Assembly (NCBI RefSeq): GCF_039830135.1 | Contig: NZ_CP156081.1 | Location: 1,040,001-1,104,000 of the forward strand | Reading direction: 5' to 3' | Source of the DNA: Defluviimonas sp. SAOS-178_SWC | GTDB taxonomy: Bacteria > Pseudomonadota > Alphaproteobacteria > Rhodobacterales > Rhodobacteraceae | DNA length: 64,000 nt | Shown: one piece after another, positions 1 to 8,397 of the stretch | Numbering within the stretch: position 1 is the stretch's first letter | How the letters are laid out: every line of letters begins with the position of its first letter | Made by a program: the position numbers and the translations under genes | Notes under the pieces: model-generated | The model's database searches: none | Seen by the model: the letters and a program-made list of their open reading frames with translations, nothing else | Told to the model about the DNA's origin: nothing

Positions 1-1
1 C

Positions 2-367
2 GTGCCGCCTCTGACACGCGCCTTCCGCAAGACCGGAATGCGCTACGAAGGGGGCCCTGGGGCGCGCTATGCCGCAACGGTCGAGACGGGGTCGGATGTC
101 GGACGCTGGTACGGAACGGGTAGCGATGCGCGATGGCTTTACACGCGCTCCGTGACGGTCGGTCTGTCGCCGGCGGACATGGATATTGAGCCCGGGGGCA
201 AGCTCACGCCGGCCTTTTCCGTCACGGTCACGCTCATCACGCCCAATGAGGACCGGGTGGACGAACTCGACTGCCTGATCGCGCTCGCCACGCGCGAACT
301 CGCCGCCCGATACGAGCCGACGGGGCATGTCCTCGTCACCGGCAGGTCTTGCGCCCGCAAGGAGTAG
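2..367 (+). CDS. Hypothetical protein, 5' end outside the window
   Basis: The reading frame is open from the first bases and closes with TAG at 365-367, leaving 121 visible residues. The GTG at position 2 could serve as a start, but the frame is more likely cut by the window edge. The residues are polar and beta-rich, with no transmembrane segment and no motif I recognise. A motif GLSPADMDIEPGG lies near the middle and an acidic helix (EDRVDELDCLIALATREL) near the C-terminus. It precedes the alkyltransferase gene on the same strand, separated by about 70 bases. I cannot assign a function. Confidence 0.55.
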   Translation: MPPLTRAFRKTGMRYEGGPGARYAATVETGSDVGRWYGTGSDARWLYTRSVTVGLSPADMDIEPGGKLTPAFSVTVTLITPNEDRVDELDCLIALATRELAARYEPTGHVLVTGRSCARKE

Positions 368-440
368 GCTGCGCGTCGGGGGGCGGCAGAACCACATGAA
401 TCGGGTTGCGCGCCGCGCCCTCGCGGCGCAGCATCGCCCC

Positions 441-890
441 ATGCCCGAAATGACCGTCCAAAGCCCGTTCGGACCCCTCACCCTCCGTGAAGAGGACGGG
501 CATATCGCGGCCTTGTCCTGGGGAGCCGGTGGTGCCGACGAGACACCGCTTCTTGCCGAGGCCGCGGACCAGCTGGGCGAATATTTCGCCGGCACCCGCC
601 GCGCGTTCGACCTGCCCGTCGCGTTCCGCCCCGGCCTTCAGGGCGAGGTCATGCGGGCGATGTGCGCGATCCCCTTCGGCGAAACCCGCACCTACGGCGA
701 TCTGGCCCGCGCCCTCGGCGCGCCTGCCCAGTCCATCGGTCAGGCTTGCGGCGGCAATCCGGTTCCCATCATCGTGCCCTGCCACCGCATCCTCGGGGCC
801 TCCGGCCTCGGCGGCTTCTCCGCGCCGGGGGGCGTGGAGACGAAGGTTGCCCTCCTCAAGCTCGAAGGGGCCGCATCGCTCTTGATCTGA
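441..890 (+). CDS. ogt: Methylated-DNA--protein-cysteine S-methyltransferase
   Basis: Suicide DNA-repair protein that moves the alkyl group from O6-alkylguanine (or O4-alkylthymine) to its own cysteine. The product is 149 residues, a little shorter than typical Ogt/AdaB proteins. The active-site motif IVPCHRI is visible with the acceptor Cys, preceded by the helix-turn-helix region around TYGDLARALGAP and the arginine-finger region. Start chosen at ATG 441 (MPEMTVQSPFGPL), which aligns with the usual N-terminus; ATG 450 three codons later is also possible, and upstream in-frame codons (from 327 or 396) would add an arginine-rich extension unlike the family. It stands alone and is probably a housekeeping repair gene. 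Confidence 0.93.
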   Translation: MPEMTVQSPFGPLTLREEDGHIAALSWGAGGADETPLLAEAADQLGEYFAGTRRAFDLPVAFRPGLQGEVMRAMCAIPFGETRTYGDLARALGAPAQSIGQACGGNPVPIIVPCHRILGASGLGGFSAPGGVETKVALLKLEGAASLLI

Positions 891-942
891 GGCCGGATGT
901 GGCTTTCGTTGGCGGTCAGAGTTGGATTGATTTGTTCAGGGT

Positions 943-2931
943 ATGGGGCGGGACTATCGGAAGGATATCGACGGATTGCGCGCGGTCGCGGTCCTGCCGG
1001 TCGTGCTCTATCACGCCGGCCTTGGCTTTGCCGGCGGATATGTCGGCGTCGACGTGTTCTTCGTCATCTCAGGTTATCTGATTGTCGGCCTGATCCACCA
1101 AGAGATGGTGGAGGAGCGGTTCTCGTTTCTCGATTTCTACGGTCGACGGATCCGGCGCCTTTACCCGGCGCTGTTTGTCGTGCTGGCGGCGGTCACGGCT
1201 TGGGCGATCTGGAAGATGCTGTGGGTGGACCTGATCGACTATGGTCGGAGCCTTCTGTCGGCCGTCGCCTATGTCTCCAACATCTACTTCTACGCGCAAA
1301 CTGGGTATTTCACCGAAGACGCGACGATCAAGCCACTCCTGCACACATGGTCGCTGGCGGTGGAGGAGCAATTCTATCTGGTCGCCCCCATTCTCCTGTT
1401 GCCGCTGGTCAGGTTTCTGTCGGCGCGGGGGCGGTTGGCGGTTCTGTCGGTCCTTGTCGTTCTGTCCTTCGCGGCGTGCGCCGTCGCAACGGGAAAGGAC
1501 CGGAACCTGACCTTCTACCTCGCGCCGTTCCGGGCGTGGGAACTGGGGCTCGGCGGGCTTCTGGCGCTGGCGCAGGCCGAAGGCATGCGGGCGCGGCGAT
1601 GGGTCGCCGAGGGCTGCGGGATCGCGGGGCTGGTGCTGATCGGCTATGCGGTTCTGACATTTCAGCGGTATCTGCCTTTTCCCGGCTGGCGCGCGGCGGT
1701 GCCCTGTCTCGGCGCCGCGCTGGTCATTCTTGCAGGGACGGTGCCCGGAACGCTGACCGGGCGGCTCCTCTCCCTCGGGCCGATGACCTTCGTGGGCAAG
1801 ATCTCCTACCCGCTTTACCTCTGGCATTGGCCGGTGATCGTGGCCGTGGTCTATGGCCGGCCCGATCCGCTCTCTGCCGGCGAGGCCTGGGGTATTGTCG
1901 GCGCAAGTCTCGTCCTGGCCACGCTGACATGGCGCTATGTCGAAAGGCCGGTGCGGACGGGGCGGGTACTGGCGGCGCGTCTGTCCCTGTTTGGCGCGGC
2001 GGCCCTGGCCAGCGTCGCTGCCGCATGCGTCGCCGGGGTGATCCTGGGCGCGAACGGGTTTCCCGGCCGACACGCGCCCGAGCTTGTGCGCATGGTGTCG
2101 GAGCGCGGACTTCTCGACGCGGAGCGCTGGTTACATGACCGGCGGCTTTGTCACTTTTCCGACCTCGCGGTCCTCGGCGAGGATCGCCCCTGCATCCGCG
2201 GGGCCGAGGGCGTCGCGCCAAGCTTTGCCTTCGTGGGCGACAGCCATGCCGACGCGGCAAGCCCCGCGGTATTCGCCGCCGCCGCGCAGGCCGGCCGGTC
2301 GGGCTGGTCGATCACCATGCCCGGCTTCATCTTCACGCCGGGCCGCTGGCATGCAGGATCCGGGGGCGATGCCGATGTTCAGGCGGTGCTCGGTTTCATC
2401 GACCGCCACCCGGAAATTCGCACCGTCGTCGTGTCGGCCTGGTGGGTGAGGGCGCGGATCGGCGACAGCTACCGGAATGAGCCGGCGCTCTACATCGACG
2501 CGGACTATGACGGATCGGGTCCGGCCTACAATCCGGGCTCGTTCGACCGGTCGCTCGAACGGCTGGTGGCGGCCTTGCCCGGCCGCGAGATCGTGCTTCT
2601 CGACGATGTGCCGGCCAGCCCGGTTCTGGACGTGAAGACCTGGGTGCGGCGCTACGCGGTGACCGGTGTGGAACCGCCACCCGGAATTGCGCGGCCGGAG
2701 GCGGATTCCCAACGCGCGGCCTATGAGCCGAGCCTGAAGGCGCTGGCCACGCGGCACCGGAATGTTCGCTATGTGCCGGTGTTCGAAGGACTTTGCGGGC
2801 CCGAATTCTGCCCGCTTTTCAATGCCGACGGCCAGCCGGTCTTTCGCGATGGCGATCATCTGAGCCAGGTCGGGGCGCTCGGCCTCGTCAATGCGATGGC
2901 GGCGGTGTTCGAGGCGCCGCCGGGCGGATGA
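943..2931 (+). CDS. Acyltransferase-3 family O-acyltransferase with C-terminal SGNH domain
   Basis: Integral membrane O-acetyltransferase of the OafA/YrhL type, 662 residues, which acylates surface glycans such as O-antigen, capsule or peptidoglycan. The N-terminal half begins with the family signature DGLRAVAVLPVVLYHAG (active-site-type His24), followed by FFVISGYLI, the arginine cluster RRIRRLYPAL and about ten hydrophobic helices. After residue about 400 comes a periplasmic SGNH hydrolase-like domain: block I GDSH with Ser434, and block V DGDH with Asp636 and His639. The fusion is the common OafA-like architecture in which the SGNH domain completes acyl transfer. It lies about 1.6 kb from the polysaccharide locus, so the capsule or LPS is a plausible substrate, but that is inference. 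Confidence 0.92.
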   Translation: MGRDYRKDIDGLRAVAVLPVVLYHAGLGFAGGYVGVDVFFVISGYLIVGLIHQEMVEERFSFLDFYGRRIRRLYPALFVVLAAVTAWAIWKMLWVDLIDYGRSLLSAVAYVSNIYFYAQTGYFTEDATIKPLLHTWSLAVEEQFYLVAPILLLPLVRFLSARGRLAVLSVLVVLSFAACAVATGKDRNLTFYLAPFRAWELGLGGLLALAQAEGMRARRWVAEGCGIAGLVLIGYAVLTFQRYLPFPGWRAAVPCLGAALVILAGTVPGTLTGRLLSLGPMTFVGKISYPLYLWHWPVIVAVVYGRPDPLSAGEAWGIVGASLVLATLTWRYVERPVRTGRVLAARLSLFGAAALASVAAACVAGVILGANGFPGRHAPELVRMVSERGLLDAERWLHDRRLCHFSDLAVLGEDRPCIRGAEGVAPSFAFVGDSHADAASPAVFAAAAQAGRSGWSITMPGFIFTPGRWHAGSGGDADVQAVLGFIDRHPEIRTVVVSAWWVRARIGDSYRNEPALYIDADYDGSGPAYNPGSFDRSLERLVAALPGREIVLLDDVPASPVLDVKTWVRRYAVTGVEPPPGIARPEADSQRAAYEPSLKALATRHRNVRYVPVFEGLCGPEFCPLFNADGQPVFRDGDHLSQVGALGLVNAMAAVFEAPPGG

Positions 2932-2940
2932 GATCCGCTC

Positions 2941-3396
2941 TCAGGTGATCGCTTCCAGCCGTTCCTTCGACATCTCGCCCGGTACGATGGTGATCGGAAT
3001 GGGCAGGCTGCCAGAGCTTTTCGACATCTGGGTGACGAGGGGGCCAGGGCCGGATTTGTCCACCCCCGCCCCGAGGACGAGCACGCCGATTTCGGTATCC
3101 TCGCGGATGAGGGCAAGAATCTCCGTTACCGGCTCGCCCTCGCGGATCACCAGCTCCGGCTCGATTCCCTGGCGGTCGCGCATCCACTTGGCGAAGACCC
3201 CGAAATGCGCCTCGATCCGCTCGCGGGCCTCCTGGCGCATGATATCGGCGACGCCGATCCAGTGCTGGAATTCCTCGGGCGGGATGACCGAAAGGATCGT
3301 CACGCCCGCGCCGGTATGGGCGGCGCGCAAGGCGGCGAACCGCATCGCGTTCAGGCATTCGCGGCTGTCGTCGAGCACGACCAGAAACTTGCGCAT
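2941..3396 (-). CDS. Universal stress protein, UspA family
   Basis: Single-domain UspA protein of 151 residues. The N-terminal strand FLVVLDDS and the central helices fit the fold. The usual ATP-binding GxxGxxxxxxGS motif is recognisable only in weak form near GAGVDKSGPGPLVTQMSKSSGSLP, followed by the final strand PITIVPG. I chose ATG 3396 because a GGGAGA ribosome-binding site lies five bases upstream; a TTG three bases earlier is possible but less likely. The gene converges with the acyltransferase (9-bp gap). The biochemical role is unknown; such proteins commonly respond to oxygen or nutrient stress. Confidence 0.9.
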   Translation of the reverse strand: MRKFLVVLDDSRECLNAMRFAALRAAHTGAGVTILSVIPPEEFQHWIGVADIMRQEARERIEAHFGVFAKWMRDRQGIEPELVIREGEPVTEILALIREDTEIGVLVLGAGVDKSGPGPLVTQMSKSSGSLPIPITIVPGEMSKERLEAIT

Positions 3397-3471
3397 CAAA
3401 CTCTCCCGTCTGGCGGCGTGATCATGGCGGCTTGCCGCGCGGCTGGCAATCCCGCCCGGCGCCGTGTGGTG

Positions 3472-4335
3472 TCAGGCCGCCGAATGCGCCCAGTCCCAGT
3501 AAAGTTCCCGCACCCGCTTCGTCATCGGGCCGTGTTGATAGTGCGTTCCGTCGAATTCGGTGACAGGGGTCACCTTCGACATGTTGCCGGAGAGGAAGAC
3601 CTCGTCCGCCGCCCGGAAGTCGTCGAAGCTCAGCACCGTCTCGTGCACCCGCACGCCGTCGGCGGCGAGGTTGGCGATATGCCGCGCGCGGGTGATGCCG
3701 GAAAGGAAGGTGCCGTTGCCGATCGGCGTGAAGACCTCGCCATCCTTGACCATGAAGACGTTGGCCGTTGCCGTCTCGGCCACGTTGCCGACCGCGTCGG
3801 CGACGAGCGCGTTGCCGTAGCCCTTGGACCTTGCCTCGGCCAGCATCCGGGCATTGTTGGGATAAAGGCAGCCCGCCTTGGCATTCGTCACCGCGTCTTC
3901 CAGAACCGGCCGGCGGAACCGCGTCGTGGTGAGCGTGGTGGCGGCCGTTTCCGGCGCCATCGGAATCTCCTCAAGGCAGATCGCAAAACCGGTGGAGCCG
4001 GGTTTCGGCACCACGCCGAGATCGCCGCCGTCGAGCGCCCAGTACATCGGCCGGATATAGACGGCGGATCCCTTGGCATATCTCGCCAGCCCCTCGCGGA
4101 CCATGGCGACCATCTCGCCCGTTCCGACCGTCGGCGTGATCATCAGCGCCTCGGCCGAGCGGTTGATCCTGGCGCAGTGCTTGTCGAGGTCGGGCGTGAT
4201 GCCTTCGAAGAACCGCGCCCCGTCGAACACCGTGGTGCCGAGCCAGGAGCCATGATCGGCTGCCCGCATCACCGCCACGTCGCCATCGTGCCAGCCACCG
4301 TCGAACCAGGTGCGGATGTTCTTGCCCGTTGTCAT
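3472..4335 (-). CDS. ilvE: Branched-chain amino acid aminotransferase (class IV)
   Basis: PLP-dependent transaminase interconverting valine, leucine or isoleucine with their 2-oxo acids, using glutamate/2-oxoglutarate. 287 residues, the normal length for class IV enzymes. The PLP-lysine region reads TNAKAGCLYPNNARMLAEA, matching the family pattern around the Schiff-base lysine; ETATANVFMVKDG and GTFLSGITRA are the phosphate-cup motifs. Members of this class with D-amino-acid or aminodeoxychorismate specificity exist, but the N-terminus (WFDGGWHDGDVAVMRAADHG) is typical of the rhodobacterial BCAT-like proteins. It is transcribed away from the polysaccharide genes and separated from uspA by 75 bases. 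Confidence 0.88.
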   Translation of the reverse strand: MTTGKNIRTWFDGGWHDGDVAVMRAADHGSWLGTTVFDGARFFEGITPDLDKHCARINRSAEALMITPTVGTGEMVAMVREGLARYAKGSAVYIRPMYWALDGGDLGVVPKPGSTGFAICLEEIPMAPETAATTLTTTRFRRPVLEDAVTNAKAGCLYPNNARMLAEARSKGYGNALVADAVGNVAETATANVFMVKDGEVFTPIGNGTFLSGITRARHIANLAADGVRVHETVLSFDDFRAADEVFLSGNMSKVTPVTEFDGTHYQHGPMTKRVRELYWDWAHSAA

Positions 4336-4493
4336 GTCGTCTCCCTTCGATCTGCCGCACGCTCGGGCGGCATGATCCGGAATTTTCCGGGGAAGACAAC
4401 CCGCCCGGACAGCGTGCCGCAGGTCTGCAGGGCCGCGGGATCGGCCAGAACCCGCAGTGGGCCGGCGGGGACAGATGCCATATCCGCCGTTTC

Positions 4494-5444
4494 ATGACGG
4501 TTGGAGCAATGATATGGCATCGGAACCTGCCGGGTAATGTGCCCGCTGCCACGACGAAGCGACGAGGTCAGTCGACATTGGGGGATTCCGGGATCGGACG
4601 AGTGCTGGTGGTCGGTGGCAGCGGCAGGCTGGGCACCCTGCTTCGCCGGGCATGGGCCTTGGCGGGGCAGGGTGGATTGCTTTGGCAACACAGGGGGGGC
4701 GGTGACGGACCCTGTTTCGATGCGCTGACCGATCCAGCCGCCTATATCGACGCGGCGCACGGGGCCGATGCGATCCTCAATCTCGCCGGCGGGGTTGGCG
4801 GCGGATCGGCGTCGCTGGCCGAACACCGCGACCTCGCGCTCGCCGCGCTCGAGGCGGGGCGGGCAGCTGGCGTCGCACGGGTATTCCTCGCGTCGAGCGC
4901 GTCGGTCTATGGCCGGGCGCGCGTCCCGGCGCGGGAAACCGATCCCGTCGCGCCGGTTTCCGACTACGGGCGGGCCAAGGCCGTGATGGAGGAAGCAGCC
5001 CTTGCCTGGGCGGCTGCCAATCCCGGCGGACCTGCCGCCACGTGCCTCAGGATCGGCAATGTCGCCGGCGCGGATCAGCTTCTCGGGACGGCGCCGGGGA
5101 CGGAGCCGCAGCCGCTCGACCTTTTCGCGGATGGCACCGGTCCGGCCCGAAGCTATGTCGGTCCGCTTGCATTGGCCGACATCTTTTCGGGACTTTTCGC
5201 AGCCCAGCGGGCCGGGCGCGCCTTGCCGGACGTGCTCAACATCGCGCTTGACGGCGCGGTGCGGATGGACGCGCTTCTCGACGCGGACGGCCGCAAATGG
5301 GTCGCGCGCGCGGCGCCGGACGGACTGCTGCGCGAAGTCCGGCTCGACGTGACGCGTCTCGGGGCCATCCTCGGCCCGCTGGCCAGGGCCGAGGCGGCAG
5401 CGATCGTCGCGGATCTCCGCTCCGTCTCGGGGGTGGGCGCATGA
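4494..5444 (+). CDS. NAD-dependent epimerase/dehydratase family protein
   Basis: Extended short-chain dehydrogenase/reductase, probably acting on a nucleotide sugar. The Rossmann motif VVGGSGRLG lies at about residues 39-47, followed by the catalytic triad region SSASVYG and YGRAK (Ser, Tyr, Lys). About 316 residues from ATG 4494. The start is uncertain: ATG 4509, TTG 4578 and GTG 4602 are in frame, and the GTG would put the Rossmann strand at the very N-terminus, as in most relatives. The stop overlaps the next start by four bases (ATGA at 5441-5444), so the two genes are translationally coupled. Exact substrate not deducible. Confidence 0.82.
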   Translation: MTVGAMIWHRNLPGNVPAATTKRRGQSTLGDSGIGRVLVVGGSGRLGTLLRRAWALAGQGGLLWQHRGGGDGPCFDALTDPAAYIDAAHGADAILNLAGGVGGGSASLAEHRDLALAALEAGRAAGVARVFLASSASVYGRARVPARETDPVAPVSDYGRAKAVMEEAALAWAAANPGGPAATCLRIGNVAGADQLLGTAPGTEPQPLDLFADGTGPARSYVGPLALADIFSGLFAAQRAGRALPDVLNIALDGAVRMDALLDADGRKWVARAAPDGLLREVRLDVTRLGAILGPLARAEAAAIVADLRSVSGVGA

Positions 5445-6052
5445 CCTTCGGCAAGCGGTTGTTCGACATAGTCCTCGCGCTTCTCCTCCTGTTCCCCCTC
5501 GGCATGGCCATGAACGTTGTCGCCGCCGTGCTGCTGATTACCCAGGGACGGCCAATCTTTTACGGATCGGAGCGGATGCGCGGCCCCGCCCAGGCGTTCA
5601 CGCTGTGGAAGTTCCGCACGATGCGGCCGTCCGCGACAGACAGCGGCGTCTCAGGTGGCGACAAGGCAAACCGCGTCACACCGGCCGGCGCCATGCTGCG
5701 CGCCAGTCGGCTTGATGAACTGCCGCAGCTTTTCAACATCCTGAAGGGCGACATGAGCTTCGTCGGCCCCCGCCCGCCGCTTCGCCAATATGTCGAGGCC
5801 TTCCCCGATCTTTACGCCGCCGTCCTGAAATCCCGGCCGGGTGTGACTGGCCTCGCCTCGCTGATCTATCACCGGCACGAGGAATGGCTTCTTTCCCGAT
5901 GCGCCAGCGCGGAAGAGACGGACCGTGTCTATTCGCGTCGCTGCATCCCGGTCAAAGCCCGTCTCGACCTCATCTATCAGAGCCGCCGCACCCTTTGTCT
6001 CGACCTCTGGATTCTCGCCCGGACGGTGGGGCGTGTTGCCAAACGACCCTAA
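5441..6052 (+). CDS. Undecaprenyl-phosphate sugar-1-phosphate transferase
   Basis: Initiating transferase of the bacterial sugar transferase family (WcaJ/ExoY/PglC-like core), which loads the first sugar phosphate onto undecaprenyl phosphate at the inner membrane. 203 residues, the size of the short one-helix form. Features in order: KRLFDIVLALLLLFPLG membrane segment (residues 4-20), FTLWKFRTMR, then LDELPQLFNILKGDMSFVGP, the conserved catalytic block, followed by RPPL. Translationally coupled to the upstream epimerase. This marks the start of repeat-unit assembly for the polysaccharide locus that resumes at 25 kb. Confidence 0.93.
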   Translation: MTFGKRLFDIVLALLLLFPLGMAMNVVAAVLLITQGRPIFYGSERMRGPAQAFTLWKFRTMRPSATDSGVSGGDKANRVTPAGAMLRASRLDELPQLFNILKGDMSFVGPRPPLRQYVEAFPDLYAAVLKSRPGVTGLASLIYHRHEEWLLSRCASAEETDRVYSRRCIPVKARLDLIYQSRRTLCLDLWILARTVGRVAKRP

Positions 6053-6068
6053 TCGCGCGAAAACAGGA

Positions 6069-6089
6069 GCCTTTCCGCCGAAAAGGCTG
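6069..6089 (+). terminator. Hairpin after the sugar transferase gene
   Basis: A perfect 7-bp stem (AGCCTTT / AAAGGCT) with a 7-base loop begins 17 bases after the stop at 6052. There is no T-run after it, so it may be a weak terminator or an RNA-processing structure. The next gene on the same strand starts 150 bases further on. Confidence 0.3.
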
Positions 6090-6238
6090 AGAAATGCGCG
6101 CAATCGGCGGTATATTGTTGAAGGCGTCGGCAATACACCTATTACTGCGGCGTTGAGGGGCAACCGTCTGCAAGCAAGTTGGCAATGGGGCTTGGCGCCC
6201 CAGGCGCGTTCACGCGGGAAGAACGAGGCGAATAGAAT

Positions 6239-8158
6239 ATGGTCAAACTCGTCCTGTCGATGACCCGGGCACAGAAGCGGATGGTGCTTCTGCTCCTCGA
6301 TGTCGGCTTCGTGCCCGTCGCGTTCGCCATTGCCTCGGTCATCCAGTATTCGACGATCCTGCCTTATCGGGTGTTCGAGACGAACTGGCCACTGATGCCG
6401 CTTTTGATGGCCGTCGCGCTCGGTCTGTCGATCATCCTCGGCACGGCCGATATCCGGCTCAAGCACTACGATGTCGAGGCGGCGCAGCGCACCGCGCTCT
6501 TCGCGTCTATTCTCGCGGTGGCCTGCGCGGCGCTGTCGAAGCTCGGCCAGACCAATCTGCCGGCGGGGTTCCATGTCGTCTTCGGTCTGGTGTTCTTCGC
6601 GCTGGCGGCCGGGGCCCGGATCGGTCTTCTCCATATCCTCCTGACGATCTACCGTCAAAGCACGGAAATCTCCCGCGTCCTTATATACGGCGCCGGGCGC
6701 ACGGGCATGGCGCTTGCCGCCGCGCTGCGCAACCGGGCCGACATCATTCCCGTCGCCTTCATCGATGACAACGCGACGCTGCGGGGGCTGGTCGTCGCCG
6801 GTTTGCCGGTCTTTTCCGGCGCCCACATGAACCGCGTCCTCGGCCAGTATCGCATCGACCGGGTGATCCTCGCCATGCCGTCGCTGTCGGTGCACAAGCA
6901 GAGCCTGCTGTCGAGCCGGATGGTCAAGCTTGGCCTCAACGTGCAGACGCTGCCGGCCTTCGCCCAGCTTATCGGCGAGGAGGAACTGGTCGACAAGCTG
7001 ATGCCGGTGCGGCCGGGCGCGCTCCTGAGCCGCAAGGGTCTTCATGACGAGATCTCGGCCGGATGCGACGCCTATCGGGGCGCGAACGTGATGATCACCG
7101 GCGCCGGCGGGTCGATCGGGCTTGAACTTTGCCGCCAGGTCATTGCCGGGGGACCGGCCAGGGTCGTGCTCTTCGAGCTGAGCGAGGTCGCCCTTTACAG
7201 CGCCGAAATGGAAATGCGGATCCTGACCAGCGACCTGCCGATCGAGGTCGTGCCGGTCCTCGGCTCGGTCGCCGATGGCGCACTGGTGGAACGGGTGCTG
7301 CGCGATCACGAGATCAGCGCGGTCTTTCACGCCGCCGCCTACAAGCATGTGCCGATCGTGGAGTCGAATGCCCGCTCCGGGATTGCGAACAATGCACTTG
7401 GAACCGCGATCCTGGCCCAGAAGGTGCGGGCCTGCGGGGTCGGGCGGTTCGTCCTCGTCTCCTCCGACAAGGCGGTGCGTCCGGCCAGCGTGATGGGGGC
7501 CTCGAAGCGGTTGGCCGAACTGGTGGTTCAGGGGCAGGCCGCGCAGCCCGGCAACACGATCTTCTCGATCGTGCGGTTCGGCAATGTCCTCGGCTCCTCC
7601 GGCTCGGTGATCCCGCTGTTTCAGGAGCAGATCGCGGCCGGTGGCCCGGTAACGCTGACCGACGAGGCGGTGACGCGCTACTTCATGACAATCCAGGAGG
7701 CCGCGCGGCTTGTGCTGATTGCCGGAAGTCTCGCCTCGGGGGGCGAGGTCTTCGTGCTCGACATGGGTGAGCCGGTGGCAATCCGCGACCTCGCGCGGAG
7801 GGTGATCGAATCCTCCGGATACACCGTCCGCGACAAGGCCAATCCCGACGGCGATATCGAGATCGTTACGACGGGCCTGCGGCCGGGCGAGAAGCTCCAC
7901 GAGGAACTGATGGTCAGCAAGGGCGCGAAGATGACCGCGCATCCCAAGATCATCTCGGTGCGTGAGGCGCATCTGTCGGAACTCGAACTGGCGGCGGCGC
8001 TTCGCGACCTGCGTGATGCGGTTGACGCGGATGACGACGAATTGTTGATATCCGTGCTCAAGCGGTGGGTGCCAGGATATGATCCTGCTTCACGTCGAGT
8101 GATCGCTGTGCGGCCAGATCGCAAGGACGGGAACCTGACGGTCATCGCCGGCGAATAG
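6239..8158 (+). CDS. Polysaccharide biosynthesis nucleotide-sugar epimerase/dehydratase (CapD/FlaA1-like)
   Basis: Membrane-bound UDP-sugar 4,6-dehydratase/5-epimerase type protein (WbpM/PglF/CapD group), 639 residues. The N-terminal quarter contains four hydrophobic helices (about residues 12-130). A CoA-binding-like Rossmann domain follows (YGAGRTGMALAAALRN). The catalytic SDR domain has ITGAGGSIGLELCRQV, VFHAAAYKHVPIVE and SSDKAVRPASVMGASKR, where the usual Tyr of YxxxK is Met, as in the whole FlaA1/CapD subfamily. Likely products are UDP-keto-deoxy sugars (for example toward bacillosamine or QuiNAc/FucNAc). It is the last polysaccharide gene before the RTX island and ends convergent to the S8 protease gene. 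Confidence 0.93.
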   Translation: MVKLVLSMTRAQKRMVLLLLDVGFVPVAFAIASVIQYSTILPYRVFETNWPLMPLLMAVALGLSIILGTADIRLKHYDVEAAQRTALFASILAVACAALSKLGQTNLPAGFHVVFGLVFFALAAGARIGLLHILLTIYRQSTEISRVLIYGAGRTGMALAAALRNRADIIPVAFIDDNATLRGLVVAGLPVFSGAHMNRVLGQYRIDRVILAMPSLSVHKQSLLSSRMVKLGLNVQTLPAFAQLIGEEELVDKLMPVRPGALLSRKGLHDEISAGCDAYRGANVMITGAGGSIGLELCRQVIAGGPARVVLFELSEVALYSAEMEMRILTSDLPIEVVPVLGSVADGALVERVLRDHEISAVFHAAAYKHVPIVESNARSGIANNALGTAILAQKVRACGVGRFVLVSSDKAVRPASVMGASKRLAELVVQGQAAQPGNTIFSIVRFGNVLGSSGSVIPLFQEQIAAGGPVTLTDEAVTRYFMTIQEAARLVLIAGSLASGGEVFVLDMGEPVAIRDLARRVIESSGYTVRDKANPDGDIEIVTTGLRPGEKLHEELMVSKGAKMTAHPKIISVREAHLSELELAAALRDLRDAVDADDDELLISVLKRWVPGYDPASRRVIAVRPDRKDGNLTVIAGE

Positions 8159-8299
8159 GCGGCTCCATACGGGTGTCGACACTTCGCTCCTGAAACACGC
8201 CGGGAACTCCTTGTCCGGCAAAGCGCCTGGATCGTCATGAGGCGCGCCAAACTTGCTGCGACATGTCGATATCGCCATTGCCGGATCGTGGATGGGGCC

Positions 8300-8355
8300 G
8301 GCGGACCGGCGCCGCTATGACGATTCCGGCGGACCGGCGCCGCTATGACGATTCC
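8300..8355. repeat. Two tandem copies of a 28-bp unit
   Basis: Two identical adjacent 28-bp units (8300-8327 and 8328-8355) that begin GGCGGACCGGCGCCGCTATG and end GACGATTCC. They lie in the 239-bp convergent gap between capD-like and the S8 protease gene. The unit contains the self-complementary CGGCGCCG. No other copy noticed in the window. Confidence 0.85.
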
Positions 8356-8397
8356 GGCTGTGTCTTTTTCTGAACCGTCCTTGGCGATCCGCGAGGC

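Noticed and set aside
5651..7972. 773-codon minus-strand open frame opposite the sugar transferase and CapD-like genes
   Set aside because: No domain or start signal; composition (Arg/His/Asp-rich) is typical of antisense frames in high-GC DNA.
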